Below are positions 28,909-38,526 of a DNA stretch of 64,000 nt, piece by piece. Within the stretch, counting starts at the first letter, position 1, and every line of letters begins with the position of its first letter. Below the pieces are notes generated by a model that was given only the letters and a program-made list of their open reading frames with translations, was not told the DNA's origin and did not search any database. This stretch comes from Gammaproteobacteria bacterium (lineage in GTDB: Bacteria; Pseudomonadota; Gammaproteobacteria; Pseudomonadales; Azotimanducaceae). The translations under genes were made by a program, and so were the position numbers. The DNA is taken from positions 1 to 64,000 of the forward strand of contig JAPPGK010000027.1 in NCBI GenBank assembly GCA_028821405.1. Direction: 5' to 3'.

Positions 28909-30986
28909 GCCTTGGCCTCCCGGGTCCGAACGAGCGCATCGAGCGCGACCGCCCCGCAGCCGCGCCGACGGACACCCAGCGGATTGACGTCGAGTTCCTC
29001 CAGGCGGTCGCGGTTCGCCGATGCGAATTGTGCCACTGCCAGGATCGCAGCCACCGCGGCGTCCACATCGGCTGCCACTCGCCCGCGATAGCCGGCCAGG
29101 AGGGGTGCGCAACGAAGCGCCGAAAGGGCATCCCGCACCTCGGCTTCTGTCGTTGGCAGCAGCAGCGTGGCGGTGTCCCCGAACAGCTCGACGAGCGTTC
29201 CCCCCGAACCGACCGTCAACACGAGACCAAGCCGAGGGTCGCGGCTGACCCCGACGATGAGTTCCACGAGCGTATCGGCAACGAACTCCTCGACCAAGAC
29301 CCCGCCTGCGAGCCTCATCAGTTCCCCTGCCGCCGTACGGATCGCGCAGGGGTCGCGTAGCCCCAGGCGCACCGCCTGTCGCTCCGTCTTGTGGGCGATA
29401 CCCAGCGCCTTGACGGCGACCGGACCCCCCAGAGCCGCCGCCGCGGCCACCGCGGATTCCTCGCTACGAGCGATCGTCCCACGCGGGCGGGGAACACCGA
29501 ACGCCGCGAGTCGGGCCTTCGACTCCGCCTCATCGAGCGTCGCAACGTCGCCATCGACCGCATCGCAAACGAGCAATGGCGCTGCCGGGGCGGCGCGCCA
29601 ACCGTCGCCGATCTCGGCGGCGCATGCCAAGGCGGCGAGGGCTTCACGGGTGCCCCCGAGGGGCGCGATTCCACGCCCGACGAGTTCGATCGCCAACGTC
29701 TCCGGCAGATTCTCGCTCAGGGTGGAGGCCACGACGCCCTTGGCCGTCGTGGCGTCCATCGCCTTCGCGAAGGCCCCCAGGGCAAGGCGCCAGTCGGAAT
29801 CGTCGCAGCGATCCGTCCGCGGCATGTCGATCACCAACGCGGTCGCATCGAAGGGGCCGTCCGCGAACGCGGCGAAGGTCCGCCTCAGCGCCGCCGCGTC
29901 ACCCCAGTCGAACGTGTGATAGTCGAACGGGTTCGCGACGGTCACGAACGGGTGCACGGTTTCGGCGACCCGAGCCGCGTGTCCCTGCCCCGGATCGGGA
30001 AGCGCAACGCCGAGGGCCTCGGCCGCATCCGCCAGCAGGCTTGCCTCGCCGCCGGAACAACACATCACCCCCACTCCACGCCGGCCGAGCGGGCCGTGGA
30101 CGTGCAGCAGCTTGAGCGTCTCCAAGAGTTCGGCCAACCCATCGGCGCGAGCGAATCCGAGCCGCAGCAGCAGGGCGCCGGCGGCAGCGTCCGAGCCTGC
30201 GACGGACGCCGTGTGCGTGAGGGCGGCTTCGCCCCCGCGCACCGACCGGCCGACCTTCATGACCACGACCGGCACGGCTCGGCATCGGGCCCGGCGGGCC
30301 AACGCCTCGTAACCGCGCACCGACTCGAAGGCCTCGACATGAAGGCCGATGGCGCTTAGCCGATCATCGTCCAGCAGTTGGTTGGCGATATCCGCCACGC
30401 CGAGCTGTGCCTGGTTGCCGGCGGTGACGACGTAGGCAATGGGTAACCCGCGTCGCTGCATCGTGATGCTGATGGCGATGTTCGACGACTGGGTGATGAT
30501 CGCCACACCACGCTCACGGCTGTCGAGGCGCCGTCCACCGTGCTGGTCGGGCCACAGCGGCACGCCGTCCAGGAAGTTGATGAGGCCGTAGCAGTTGGGG
30601 CCGATCACCGGCATGTCCCCCGCCGCCTCGACCAAGGCCCGCTGGAGCTCACCGCCGTCGGGTGCTTCGCGAAATCCCGACGCGTAGCAGATCGCGCCGC
30701 CCGCGCCGTGCTTCGAGAGCGAGTCCACGACGGCCACGGTTGCGTGGCGGTTGACCCCCACGAATGCCGCATCCGGCGCGTCCGGAAGTTCTGCGACGGA
30801 TCGATAGACCCGCCGTCCTAGAACGGTCTCCTTGCTTGGATGGACGGGCCACACGGCACCGTCGAAGCCCATCCGATCGCACTGTTCGGCCACGCGGGTG
30901 GCCACGGCACCCCCGATCACGGCGATGGTCCGCGGTCGGAGCAGGCGAGTCAGCCACGTAGACGAAGCCGACTTCACCGTGCTCAC
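28905..30986 (-). CDS. ADP-forming acyl-CoA synthetase-like protein (CoA-binding + ligase + ATP-grasp)
   Basis: LTRLLRPRTIAVIGGAVATRVAEQCDRMGFDGAVWPVHPS…; C-terminal ATP-grasp-like GGVLVEEFVADTLVELIVGVSRDPRLGLVLTVGSGGTLVEL; GTG start. Confidence 0.85.
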   Translation of the reverse strand: MSTVKSASSTWLTRLLRPRTIAVIGGAVATRVAEQCDRMGFDGAVWPVHPSKETVLGRRVYRSVAELPDAPDAAFVGVNRHATVAVVDSLSKHGAGGAICYASGFREAPDGGELQRALVEAAGDMPVIGPNCYGLINFLDGVPLWPDQHGGRRLDSRERGVAIITQSSNIAISITMQRRGLPIAYVVTAGNQAQLGVADIANQLLDDDRLSAIGLHVEAFESVRGYEALARRARCRAVPVVVMKVGRSVRGGEAALTHTASVAGSDAAAGALLLRLGFARADGLAELLETLKLLHVHGPLGRRGVGVMCCSGGEASLLADAAEALGVALPDPGQGHAARVAETVHPFVTVANPFDYHTFDWGDAAALRRTFAAFADGPFDATALVIDMPRTDRCDDSDWRLALGAFAKAMDATTAKGVVASTLSENLPETLAIELVGRGIAPLGGTREALAALACAAEIGDGWRAAPAAPLLVCDAVDGDVATLDEAESKARLAAFGVPRPRGTIARSEESAVAAAAALGGPVAVKALGIAHKTERQAVRLGLRDPCAIRTAAGELMRLAGGVLVEEFVADTLVELIVGVSRDPRLGLVLTVGSGGTLVELFGDTATLLLPTTEAEVRDALSALRCAPLLAGYRGRVAADVDAAVAAILAVAQFASANRDRLEELDVNPLGVRRRGCGAVALDALVRTREAKA

Positions 30987-30993
30987 CGCCTCG

Positions 30994-32154
30994 CTATGCG
31001 CCGAGCGGGCGCAACAGATCCCGGCTGATGATGTGGCGTTGGATCTCGGACGTCCCGTCCCAAATGCGCTCCACCCGGGCATCCCGCCAGAACCTCGCCA
31101 ACGGGAGATCACGCATCAAGCCCATGCCGCCGTGGATCTGCACGGCCTCGTCGGTCACCCGCGCAAGCATCTCCGAGGCGTAGAGCTTCGCCGACGCGAT
31201 CTCGCGGTTCGCGGGCAACCCGCGATCCAAACGCCACGCGGCGGCAAGGGTCATCCAGTCCGCCGCGTCGATCTCGGTGATCATGTCGGCCAACTTGAAC
31301 GAGACGCCCTGGAACTTGCCAATGGGCTGGCCGAACTGCTCGCGCTCGGCGGCATGGGCAAGTGCCAAGTCGAAGGCTCGGCGCGCGCGGCCAACGCACA
31401 TCGCGGCGACGGTTAGCCGGGTGCCGTAGAGCCACGCGTTGACAAGCTCGAAGCCACGGTGCGGCTCGCCTAGAACCTGGGCCGAGGGCAGTCTGCAATC
31501 GTCGAAGGCAAGGGTGCAGTTGTGATAGCCGCGGTGGGAGACGGAATCGTAGCCGGGGCGGATGGCGAAACCCGGCGTGTCCCGATCCACGAGAAAACAC
31601 GTGATCGTTTTCTTGACGCCGTGCGGGGTCTCCTCTTCGCCGGTTGCCGTGAACACGATCACGAAGTCGGCGACGTCGGCGTGGGAGATGAAGTGCTTGG
31701 TGCCGTTGACGATCCAGTCATCGCCATCGCGACGCGCGAAGCACTGCATGCCGCGCACGTCCGAACCGGCACCGGGCTCGGTCATGGCCAGGGCGTCGAG
31801 TCGCTCGCCCCGGGCCGAGGGGAACAGGTAGCGCTCGCGCTGTTCGTCGTTGCAGCCCATGAGAATGCCCGAGGGCCGGCCCCAGAACACCGTCAACGCC
31901 ATCGACGCGCGGCCGAGTTCCCGCTCCAGGAGCGTGAACGTCAGGTGATCGAGGCCGCCACCGCCCACGTCCACCGGCAGATTGGGTGCGTAGAAGCCGA
32001 GACCAATGACCTTGCGCTTGATCTCCTCGCCCAGTTCCGGCGGCACGCGCCCGGCGCGTTCCACCGCCTCCTCGTGGGGATACAGCTCGCGCTCGACGAA
32101 GTCGCGCACGGTATCCACCACCATCTGTTGCTCGGTGGTGAGTCCGAAGTCCAA
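30994..32154 (-). CDS. Acyl-CoA dehydrogenase (CaiA-like by context)
   Basis: LAMTEPGAGSDVRGMQ, HGGMGLMRDLPLARFWRDARVERIWDGTSEIQRHIISRDLL. Confidence 0.93.
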   Translation of the reverse strand: MDFGLTTEQQMVVDTVRDFVERELYPHEEAVERAGRVPPELGEEIKRKVIGLGFYAPNLPVDVGGGGLDHLTFTLLERELGRASMALTVFWGRPSGILMGCNDEQRERYLFPSARGERLDALAMTEPGAGSDVRGMQCFARRDGDDWIVNGTKHFISHADVADFVIVFTATGEEETPHGVKKTITCFLVDRDTPGFAIRPGYDSVSHRGYHNCTLAFDDCRLPSAQVLGEPHRGFELVNAWLYGTRLTVAAMCVGRARRAFDLALAHAAEREQFGQPIGKFQGVSFKLADMITEIDAADWMTLAAAWRLDRGLPANREIASAKLYASEMLARVTDEAVQIHGGMGLMRDLPLARFWRDARVERIWDGTSEIQRHIISRDLLRPLGA

Positions 32155-32163
32155 TGCGCCTCC

Positions 32164-33147
32164 TCAGGTTGTTGCTTCGAGATGCTGCCCGCCCGGGTCG
32201 GCCCGCGTCTCGCCGACACCGTGCCGGCGCAACGCCTCCATGATGGAAACAAGGCAGTCGTCGCGCAAACGCTCGAGTTCCTTCACTGACCGGCCCGCAG
32301 CTTGCCGCTCGGTGCCGGATGCCAGTTTCTCCGCCAGGTCGTCCGTGAGTTCGGGAGCCTCCAACCGGGTCCAAGGCTGCTTCAGGGTCGGGCCGAACTG
32401 CGCCATGAAATGACGCATCCCCGCATCGCCGCCCGCCATGTGGAACGCCAGGAAGGTGCCCATGAAAGCCCATCGCAGACCGGGCCCAAGGGTGATGGCG
32501 GCGTCGAGCTCCTCGGTGGTCGCCACGTCCTCGTTCACCAAGTGCAGCGCTTCCCGCCACAGGGCCTCCTGCAGTCGATCCGAGAGGAATCCATCGAGTT
32601 CCTTGCGGACCCGCAACGGGCGCATTCCGAGATCCGCGTAGAAACCCGCCGCCCGGTCGAGGTTCGCCGATGCCGTACGCTCGCCGCCCACCACCTCCAC
32701 GAGCGGCAGCAGGTAGACCGGGTTGAACGGGTGACCCACGACGATCCGCTCGGGATGCCGACAGTCGGCCTGCAACTCGCTCGGCAACAAACCGGAGGTG
32801 CTCGAGGCGACCAGAACATCCGGGTCTGTCGAGTCGTCGATCCGCGCCAGCAGATTCCGCTTCACGTCCAGTCGCTCCGGCGCGCTCTCCTGCACGAAAC
32901 CGGCCTCGCTGCACGCGTCCTCGAGGGAATCGGCGCAGGAAAGCCGATCCATGCTGGCTTGCGGGTGCAAACCGACTCGCTGCAGCGCCGGCCAGGCGTT
33001 GCCGACGGCAGATCGGAGCCTCTCGCCCCAGCCCGGTGCGATGTCCCAGGCGACGACGGTGAGCCCCCGTGCCAGGGCGCGGGCGGCCCAACCGGCCCCG
33101 ATCACCCCCGCGCCGACGACCGCGAACGGCTTGCTGTATTCGGCCAG
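32164..33147 (-). CDS. L-carnitine dehydrogenase-like 3-hydroxyacyl-CoA dehydrogenase family protein (start codon uncertain)
   Basis: [94 protein letters not shown]. Confidence 0.9.
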   Translation of the reverse strand: MAEYSKPFAVVGAGVIGAGWAARALARGLTVVAWDIAPGWGERLRSAVGNAWPALQRVGLHPQASMDRLSCADSLEDACSEAGFVQESAPERLDVKRNLLARIDDSTDPDVLVASSTSGLLPSELQADCRHPERIVVGHPFNPVYLLPLVEVVGGERTASANLDRAAGFYADLGMRPLRVRKELDGFLSDRLQEALWREALHLVNEDVATTEELDAAITLGPGLRWAFMGTFLAFHMAGGDAGMRHFMAQFGPTLKQPWTRLEAPELTDDLAEKLASGTERQAAGRSVKELERLRDDCLVSIMEALRRHGVGETRADPGGQHLEATT

Positions 33148-33166
33148 GGTTTTCGTTCCCGCCGGG

Positions 33167-34054
33167 TCAGCGCGACCGCAGACCGAACTTGGCGCGGGCT
33201 TCGTCGGGTCCCACGACCCGGGCACCGAGCATTTCCACGATATTGCGCGCCCGTTCGACAAGCTGGGCATTGGTCGCGAACACGCCCCGCGACAGGTAGA
33301 GGTTGTCCTCCAGGCCCACGCGGACATGGCCACCGAGCAGAACCGACTGCGCGGCGAAGGGCATTTGATTGCGGCTGATAGCGAACGCCGTCCAGTTGGC
33401 CCCGGGCGGGAGCATGTCGACGCAGGCCTTGAATACACCCACGTCCGCGGGCGCGGCCCACGGTATTCCGAAGCAGAGTTGGAAGAGCGGCGGATCGGTG
33501 AGCAGATCCTCGCCCAGCATCTGCAGCGTGAAACTCAAGTGACCCGTATCGAAGATCTCCAGCTCGGGCTTGACGCCCAGTTCGCGGATACGTAGCGCCC
33601 CGCGTCGCAGCATGTCCGGCGTGGACACGTAGACCAGGCTGCCTTCGCCGAAGTTGTACGAGCCGCAATCCAGCGAACAGATCTCCGGCAGGAGTTCCGC
33701 CACGTGCGGCAGACGGTCGATCGCGCCCACGAGGTCGGTGTCCTCTCGGAAGGCAGTAGGCGCATCGTCGGGACCGATGACGAGATCGCCGCCCATGCCG
33801 GCGGTGAGGTTGATCACCACGTCCGTCTCGGCGTCGCGGATCCGGGCCACCACCTCGCGGTAAAGGGCAACATCGCGGGCGCCCTTGCCGGTGGCGGGAT
33901 CGCGCACATGGCAATGCACGATGGCGGCCCCCGCCTTGGCCGCATCCAGCGCGGAAGCGGCGATCTCAGCGGGCGTTACGGGGATGTCCGGGTGTTTGCC
34001 GACAGTGTCGCCGGCGCCGGTCACCGCACAGGTGATCACGACCTCGGGATTCAT
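33167..34054 (-). CDS. Beta-keto acid cleavage enzyme (BKACE/DUF849), likely 3-dehydrocarnitine-cleaving
   Basis: [49 protein letters not shown]…[11 protein letters not shown]…[15 protein letters not shown]. Confidence 0.93.
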   Translation of the reverse strand: MNPEVVITCAVTGAGDTVGKHPDIPVTPAEIAASALDAAKAGAAIVHCHVRDPATGKGARDVALYREVVARIRDAETDVVINLTAGMGGDLVIGPDDAPTAFREDTDLVGAIDRLPHVAELLPEICSLDCGSYNFGEGSLVYVSTPDMLRRGALRIRELGVKPELEIFDTGHLSFTLQMLGEDLLTDPPLFQLCFGIPWAAPADVGVFKACVDMLPPGANWTAFAISRNQMPFAAQSVLLGGHVRVGLEDNLYLSRGVFATNAQLVERARNIVEMLGARVVGPDEARAKFGLRSR

Positions 34055-34184
34055 CGATGGCGCTCCCTTCGGCAGTTGCGCACACGCCCGACTTTATACC
34101 AGAGCGACGTCCCGGCGCGCCTGCACAGGACGCACCCGTCGGCACGACCTTCGCAGTCGCCCCAGAAGCGCACGGGGGCGGCCG

Positions 34185-35333
34185 CTAGTAGCCGGCCTGT
34201 CCCGCCCCCGGTTTCTGAACCAGGGCGACCAGCTCGGGGTCTGTGCCCAATGCGCCGTGCAACGGCGGGCCGGGCAGGCGCCGAACCAGCAGCGCCTCAA
34301 GCTCGGTGCGTTCCCGATCGGTGATGTCCGAGTGGACCCGGCTCGCCGCGTACTGCTTGTAGGCGTCACTCATGTCCACCTTCGGCATCACGTACATGGG
34401 CACCATCGCCTGCAGCATCGCGGCCCGCTTGTTGTCCGTGCGATTGACACCGGCGCGGTGCCAGGTGCGAGAGTCGTAGAGGATGATGCTGCCGCCCGGT
34501 GCTTCGACGATGTCGGCCTCGGGGCCGTTGTAGGGCAGACCGTGCTCGGCACGGTAGCTGCGCGCCGCGTAGCGGGCGGCGGTTCCCCATCCCTCCGGCG
34601 GACCCTCGTTCAGGGCATGGGATCCCAGCTTGAACGCCGTTGCACCGCCCACCTTTGTGAAATCGGACACGCAGACGTTGCGCTGCACGCCGAGACGCGA
34701 AGCACCCGGTTGAACCGGCACCCGTCCCGGCGCCGGAACGCCCCAGTGGTACGGATAGTCGGAGTGCCAGCCCTGCACCGGGCGTTTGCCGTCATCCCTG
34801 GTCAGGATCGCCATCGCCGGCGAGTGTGCCATCGAGATGTCCGGCGTCCCCATGTATTGGCGGATCAGCCACAGCGAGATGGGTTCCGCGGCGGTCCGCG
34901 CCACGGCGACGTGTTGGCTGATCGCGACCCGGGTTCGGTCGGGTTCCCGATCGGCGTACTGGTCGGTGCAGGCCACCTGGCGCAGACCGTCGACGACCTC
35001 GCCCGAGAGGACGCAGGTCAGGCAAACCCAGCCGTTCTCTTCGAAGAGCCGAAGGTACTCCGACGGCAGCAGTTCGGGACCGTGCGACACCGCGAACCGT
35101 TCGCCGTCCATTCCGACCATGCCGTCGACCACCGGCAGCGATCGACCCGTAGTGGCGTGCCGAACCTCGCCATCGCGCCGGTCCCAGATGACCCTGTCAT
35201 CGGCGGCGGCGAAGCTTGCCAGCGTGCCGTCGGCGCCAATCCCGAGGAACCTCCCGTCGGCGCCTACGAGCAGTGTGTAGAACCGTTCAGGACGTTCGTA
35301 GGTGACGGCCCGCTCTGCAAACTGTTCGGCCAT
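34185..35333 (-). CDS. PhyH-like dioxygenase with N-terminal extension
   Basis: VQGWHSDYPYHWG (HxD), PGGSIILYDSRTWHRAGVNRTDNKRAAMLQAM. Confidence 0.8.
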   Translation of the reverse strand: MAEQFAERAVTYERPERFYTLLVGADGRFLGIGADGTLASFAAADDRVIWDRRDGEVRHATTGRSLPVVDGMVGMDGERFAVSHGPELLPSEYLRLFEENGWVCLTCVLSGEVVDGLRQVACTDQYADREPDRTRVAISQHVAVARTAAEPISLWLIRQYMGTPDISMAHSPAMAILTRDDGKRPVQGWHSDYPYHWGVPAPGRVPVQPGASRLGVQRNVCVSDFTKVGGATAFKLGSHALNEGPPEGWGTAARYAARSYRAEHGLPYNGPEADIVEAPGGSIILYDSRTWHRAGVNRTDNKRAAMLQAMVPMYVMPKVDMSDAYKQYAASRVHSDITDRERTELEALLVRRLPGPPLHGALGTDPELVALVQKPGAGQAGY

Positions 35334-35527
35334 GGTCGCTCCCCCGTCCCTGTACTATACCCAAGGGACACCCAAGGACTCCCAAGGACTCCCTGAACGC
35401 CGCCACCCGTCGAGGATCACCGAGCGATGGACGCCTTACTCGAACGCCGGGCGCGCGCCCTGTCGGGCGCGTTGGAAACCGCGCGTACGCGAAACTTCGA
35501 CGATGTGCGAACGCCTGGATTGATGCC

Positions 35528-36799
35528 ATGAATACCCTTCTTCAACGCCGGGAGCGCCTGCTGGGACAGCGGATGCCCCTGTTCTACGCCGAGCCCGTCC
35601 ACATCGTCCGCGGCGAGGGGGTGTGGCTTTACGATGCATCCGGGCGAGCGTACCTGGACATGTACAACAACGTGCCCTGCGTCGGCCACGCCAACCCGCG
35701 GGTCGTCGCGGCGATGCAGACCCAGGCGGGCACGCTGAACGTACACAGCCGGTACCTGCACGAGGGCATCCTGGACTACGCGGCGCGACTCACCGGTCTG
35801 CACGATGAGTCGCTCAGCCGCGCCGTGTTCTGCTGCACGGGTACCGAAGCCAGCGAAATCGCCTTGCTCATGGCCCGTGCGGCCACCGGCGGCCAAGGCA
35901 TCATCTGTTCGGACGCCGGCTACCACGGCAACTCGACCGAGGTTCGGCGGTTGTCCCGGCGCGCCTCCGCGACAAGCCCTGACATCCGGGCGATTCCCTA
36001 TCCGCAAAAATTTCGGCCGATCGACGGATCCGCCTCGGAAGACGAACTCACCGAGCTGTATCTCGACCGCGTACGTCAAGCCATCGCGGACCTCGCCGAC
36101 CACGACATCCCGTTCGCCGGCATGTTCCTTTGCTCGCTGCTCTTCAACGAAGGGATCCCCGACATCCCCGCCGGCTTCATGGCCGGCGCGGTCAAGATCG
36201 TGCACGACGCCGGCGGCGTGTTCATCGCCGACGAGGTGCAGGCCGGCTTCTGCCGCAGCGGCCACTGGTGGGGCTACGAGACGACCGGTTTCGTGCCGGA
36301 CATCGTCACCATGGGCAAGCCCATGGGGGCCGGACTCCCACTGGCCGGCGTCGTCGCCCGTCCCGAACTCGTCGACGCATTCCGCGAGAAGACGGGCTAC
36401 TTCAACACCTTTGCGTCGTCGCCCCTGCAAGCTGCGGTGGGCATGGCGGTGCTCGACGAACTGGAGGAGCGTCGGCTGCTCGACAACGTCGTGGCGGCGG
36501 GCACCCACCTGCGGCGGGCGCTCGTCGAATTGCAGGCGCACTACGAGTGCATGGGCGATGTCCGCGGCCACGGGCTCGCTCTCGCCGTGGACTGGGTCCG
36601 GGATCGAGCCTCGAAGGCACCGGACCGCGACGGGGTCGCTACGGTGGTGAACCGTCTCAAGGAAAAGGGAATACTCGCCGGCAGCGCCGGTTCCCTTGGC
36701 AACGTCCTGAAGCTCCGTCCACCGCTCGTGTTCTCGAAGGACAACGCCGACACCTTCGCGAATGCGCTCTCGGAGACGATGCAAGAACTCTATGGCTGA
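35528..36799 (+). CDS. Class III aminotransferase / PLP phospho-lyase-like
   Basis: VFCCTGTEASEIALLMARAATGGQGII; VHDAGGVFIADEVQAGFCRSGHWWGYETTGFVPDIVTMGKPMGAGLPLAGVVAR. Confidence 0.92.
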   Translation: MNTLLQRRERLLGQRMPLFYAEPVHIVRGEGVWLYDASGRAYLDMYNNVPCVGHANPRVVAAMQTQAGTLNVHSRYLHEGILDYAARLTGLHDESLSRAVFCCTGTEASEIALLMARAATGGQGIICSDAGYHGNSTEVRRLSRRASATSPDIRAIPYPQKFRPIDGSASEDELTELYLDRVRQAIADLADHDIPFAGMFLCSLLFNEGIPDIPAGFMAGAVKIVHDAGGVFIADEVQAGFCRSGHWWGYETTGFVPDIVTMGKPMGAGLPLAGVVARPELVDAFREKTGYFNTFASSPLQAAVGMAVLDELEERRLLDNVVAAGTHLRRALVELQAHYECMGDVRGHGLALAVDWVRDRASKAPDRDGVATVVNRLKEKGILAGSAGSLGNVLKLRPPLVFSKDNADTFANALSETMQELYG

Positions 36800-37757
36800 A
36801 GTGAACGCCGCGCTTCGCGCCCTTGCCGGTCAGGCGTTGGCGGAGTGGGACTTGGACGGCGCCCACCTCGAACCGATCGGAATCAGCGAGAACGCCTCCT
36901 TCCGCGTGGACGGACCGGCCAAGCGATACGTGTTGCGGATCCATCGGCCCGGCTACCACACCCTCGCCGAACTCGAATCCGAGCAGGTCTGGACCGCCGC
37001 GCTACGCGAAGCGGGTCTCGATGTTCCGGTGCCGGTGCGCACCCGCGACGACCGCGGCTACGTCACCCTGCCCTTCGACGGCGGCGAACGCCACGTCGGT
37101 CTGCTCGAATGGGTGGACGGCGAGTTGATGGGCCGCATCATGGCCCGGGAACCGTCGACCTTCCCGGATCACTTCCGGGCCATCGGCCGGATCGCGGCCG
37201 CCATTCACAACCAGTCCGCCGCCTGGACCGTGCCGGACGGCTTTCAACGGCACCGCTTCGACGTGGAGGGCTTCGTCGGCAATCGGGCGTTCTGGCGTCC
37301 GTTCTGGGACGTCCCGCAGCTTTCGGCCGCGCAGCGCGATGTATTGGGGAACGCCCGTCACGTCGTCGCCGAAGAGCTGTCGCGCCTCGACCGTGCCGCC
37401 AAGACGTTCAGCCTGATTCACGCGGATCTGCACCCCCACAACGTCGTGGTCGGCGAACAGGGCTTGCACCTGATCGACTTCGACGACTCCGGATTCGGCT
37501 GGCACCACTACGAACTCGCGGTCGTGCTCTACCGCTATCGCGGCCTCGATGGTTTCGACGATATGCAGGCCGCCTTGATCGAAGGCTACCGGGAGCGACG
37601 CCCATTCGCCGATGCCGATGTCGCCAAGCTGCCGCTGTTCTTCCTGATCCGTACGCTCGTGCATCTCGGCTGGCGGGCCGACCGGCCCGAACACGGCACC
37701 GACTTGACCGAAGATATCGACTACGCGATGCGGGAAGCGAAGGAGTGGATGGGTTGA
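36792..37757 (+). CDS. APH-family kinase (homoserine/hydroxylysine/ethanolamine-type phosphotransferase)
   Basis: FSLIHADLHPHNVVVGEQGLHLIDFDDSGFGWHHYELAVVLYRYRGL; overlaps aminotransferase stop. Confidence 0.88.
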   Translation: MAEVNAALRALAGQALAEWDLDGAHLEPIGISENASFRVDGPAKRYVLRIHRPGYHTLAELESEQVWTAALREAGLDVPVPVRTRDDRGYVTLPFDGGERHVGLLEWVDGELMGRIMAREPSTFPDHFRAIGRIAAAIHNQSAAWTVPDGFQRHRFDVEGFVGNRAFWRPFWDVPQLSAAQRDVLGNARHVVAEELSRLDRAAKTFSLIHADLHPHNVVVGEQGLHLIDFDDSGFGWHHYELAVVLYRYRGLDGFDDMQAALIEGYRERRPFADADVAKLPLFFLIRTLVHLGWRADRPEHGTDLTEDIDYAMREAKEWMG

Positions 37758-37759
37758 CG

Positions 37760-38182
37760 TCAAGGACCGGGCCGCGCCAACAGATTGCGGAAGGGTTCGG
37801 TGTCCTTCCACCGGTAGGCATTGAAGTCCCGTTGATCCGTTGTGAGGATTCGCCCCTCACCCAAATCCGTCGCGGCTACGACCAGGGAGGCATCGGCCAG
37901 ATCCATGGGCAAGTTGCTGTACTTCTCCATCAACGCCCGGACATCCTCGATGCGCCCCTTGCGCATCTCGTGGATGTCGACGTTCCTGGAAACTTGCTCG
38001 ACGAAGCGCAACTCCGCCAAGGTTCCGAGGCGAGACAGCATTAGGTGACAGGTTTCGGTCAGCACAGGCCAGGTCACGACGAGAGGCTCGTCAAGTCCCC
38101 GGGTTGCCGACACGGCAACCTCGTGCCAGGTGTCGGACTTGTTGGCCAACGCCAGCCAATACCCCGTGTCAGCGAGCACCAT
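37760..38182 (-). CDS. PIN-domain toxin, VapC-like
   Basis: MVLADTGYWLALANKSDTWH…LPMDLADASLVVAATDLGEGRILTTDQRDFNAYRW. Confidence 0.9.
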   Translation of the reverse strand: MVLADTGYWLALANKSDTWHEVAVSATRGLDEPLVVTWPVLTETCHLMLSRLGTLAELRFVEQVSRNVDIHEMRKGRIEDVRALMEKYSNLPMDLADASLVVAATDLGEGRILTTDQRDFNAYRWKDTEPFRNLLARPGP

Positions 38183-38429
38183 GCTTGGCGTTCAAATCAC
38201 GCGTTAGATAGTCCTTGTAGTGGTCGGCAAGATCCTCCGGGCCATCGGCGCAACCGATGAAATCGCTCGACAGAAGCGCGTCGAGCTTCTCGCGGGCATG
38301 GGTGATCTGTCGCGCATACATGAGGTCGAGCGCTCGTTTGACCACATCGCTGGCGCTCTGACCCGTCAACGACTGAAGTTGCCTGAGCTTTTCGGTTCGC
38401 TCGTCATCGAGCCTCGCATTAACCCGCAC
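38169..38429 (-). CDS. RHH-type antitoxin partner (GTG start)
   Basis: VRVNARLDDERTEKLRQLQSLTGQSASDVVKRALDLMYARQ…; overlaps toxin start. Confidence 0.8.
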   Translation of the reverse strand: MRVNARLDDERTEKLRQLQSLTGQSASDVVKRALDLMYARQITHAREKLDALLSSDFIGCADGPEDLADHYKDYLTRDLNAKHGAR

Positions 38430-38526
38430 GCTGGAGCCGCACACGTTAGCCAACACACCAACGAACGTAGCATGTATGACGCCGTCATACAAGATGCGTA
38501 GCAATGACAACGACTCCCCACTCCCC

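Noticed and set aside
35361-35393. Short direct repeats cccaaggact before the aminotransferase
   Set aside because: Only two exact 10-bp copies plus a degenerate one; too little to interpret.
35417-36784. 455-aa minus-strand ORF opposite the aminotransferase
   Set aside because: Antisense to a clearly conserved PLP enzyme; composition (His/Arg/Val/Gly-rich) is typical of high-GC shadow ORFs.
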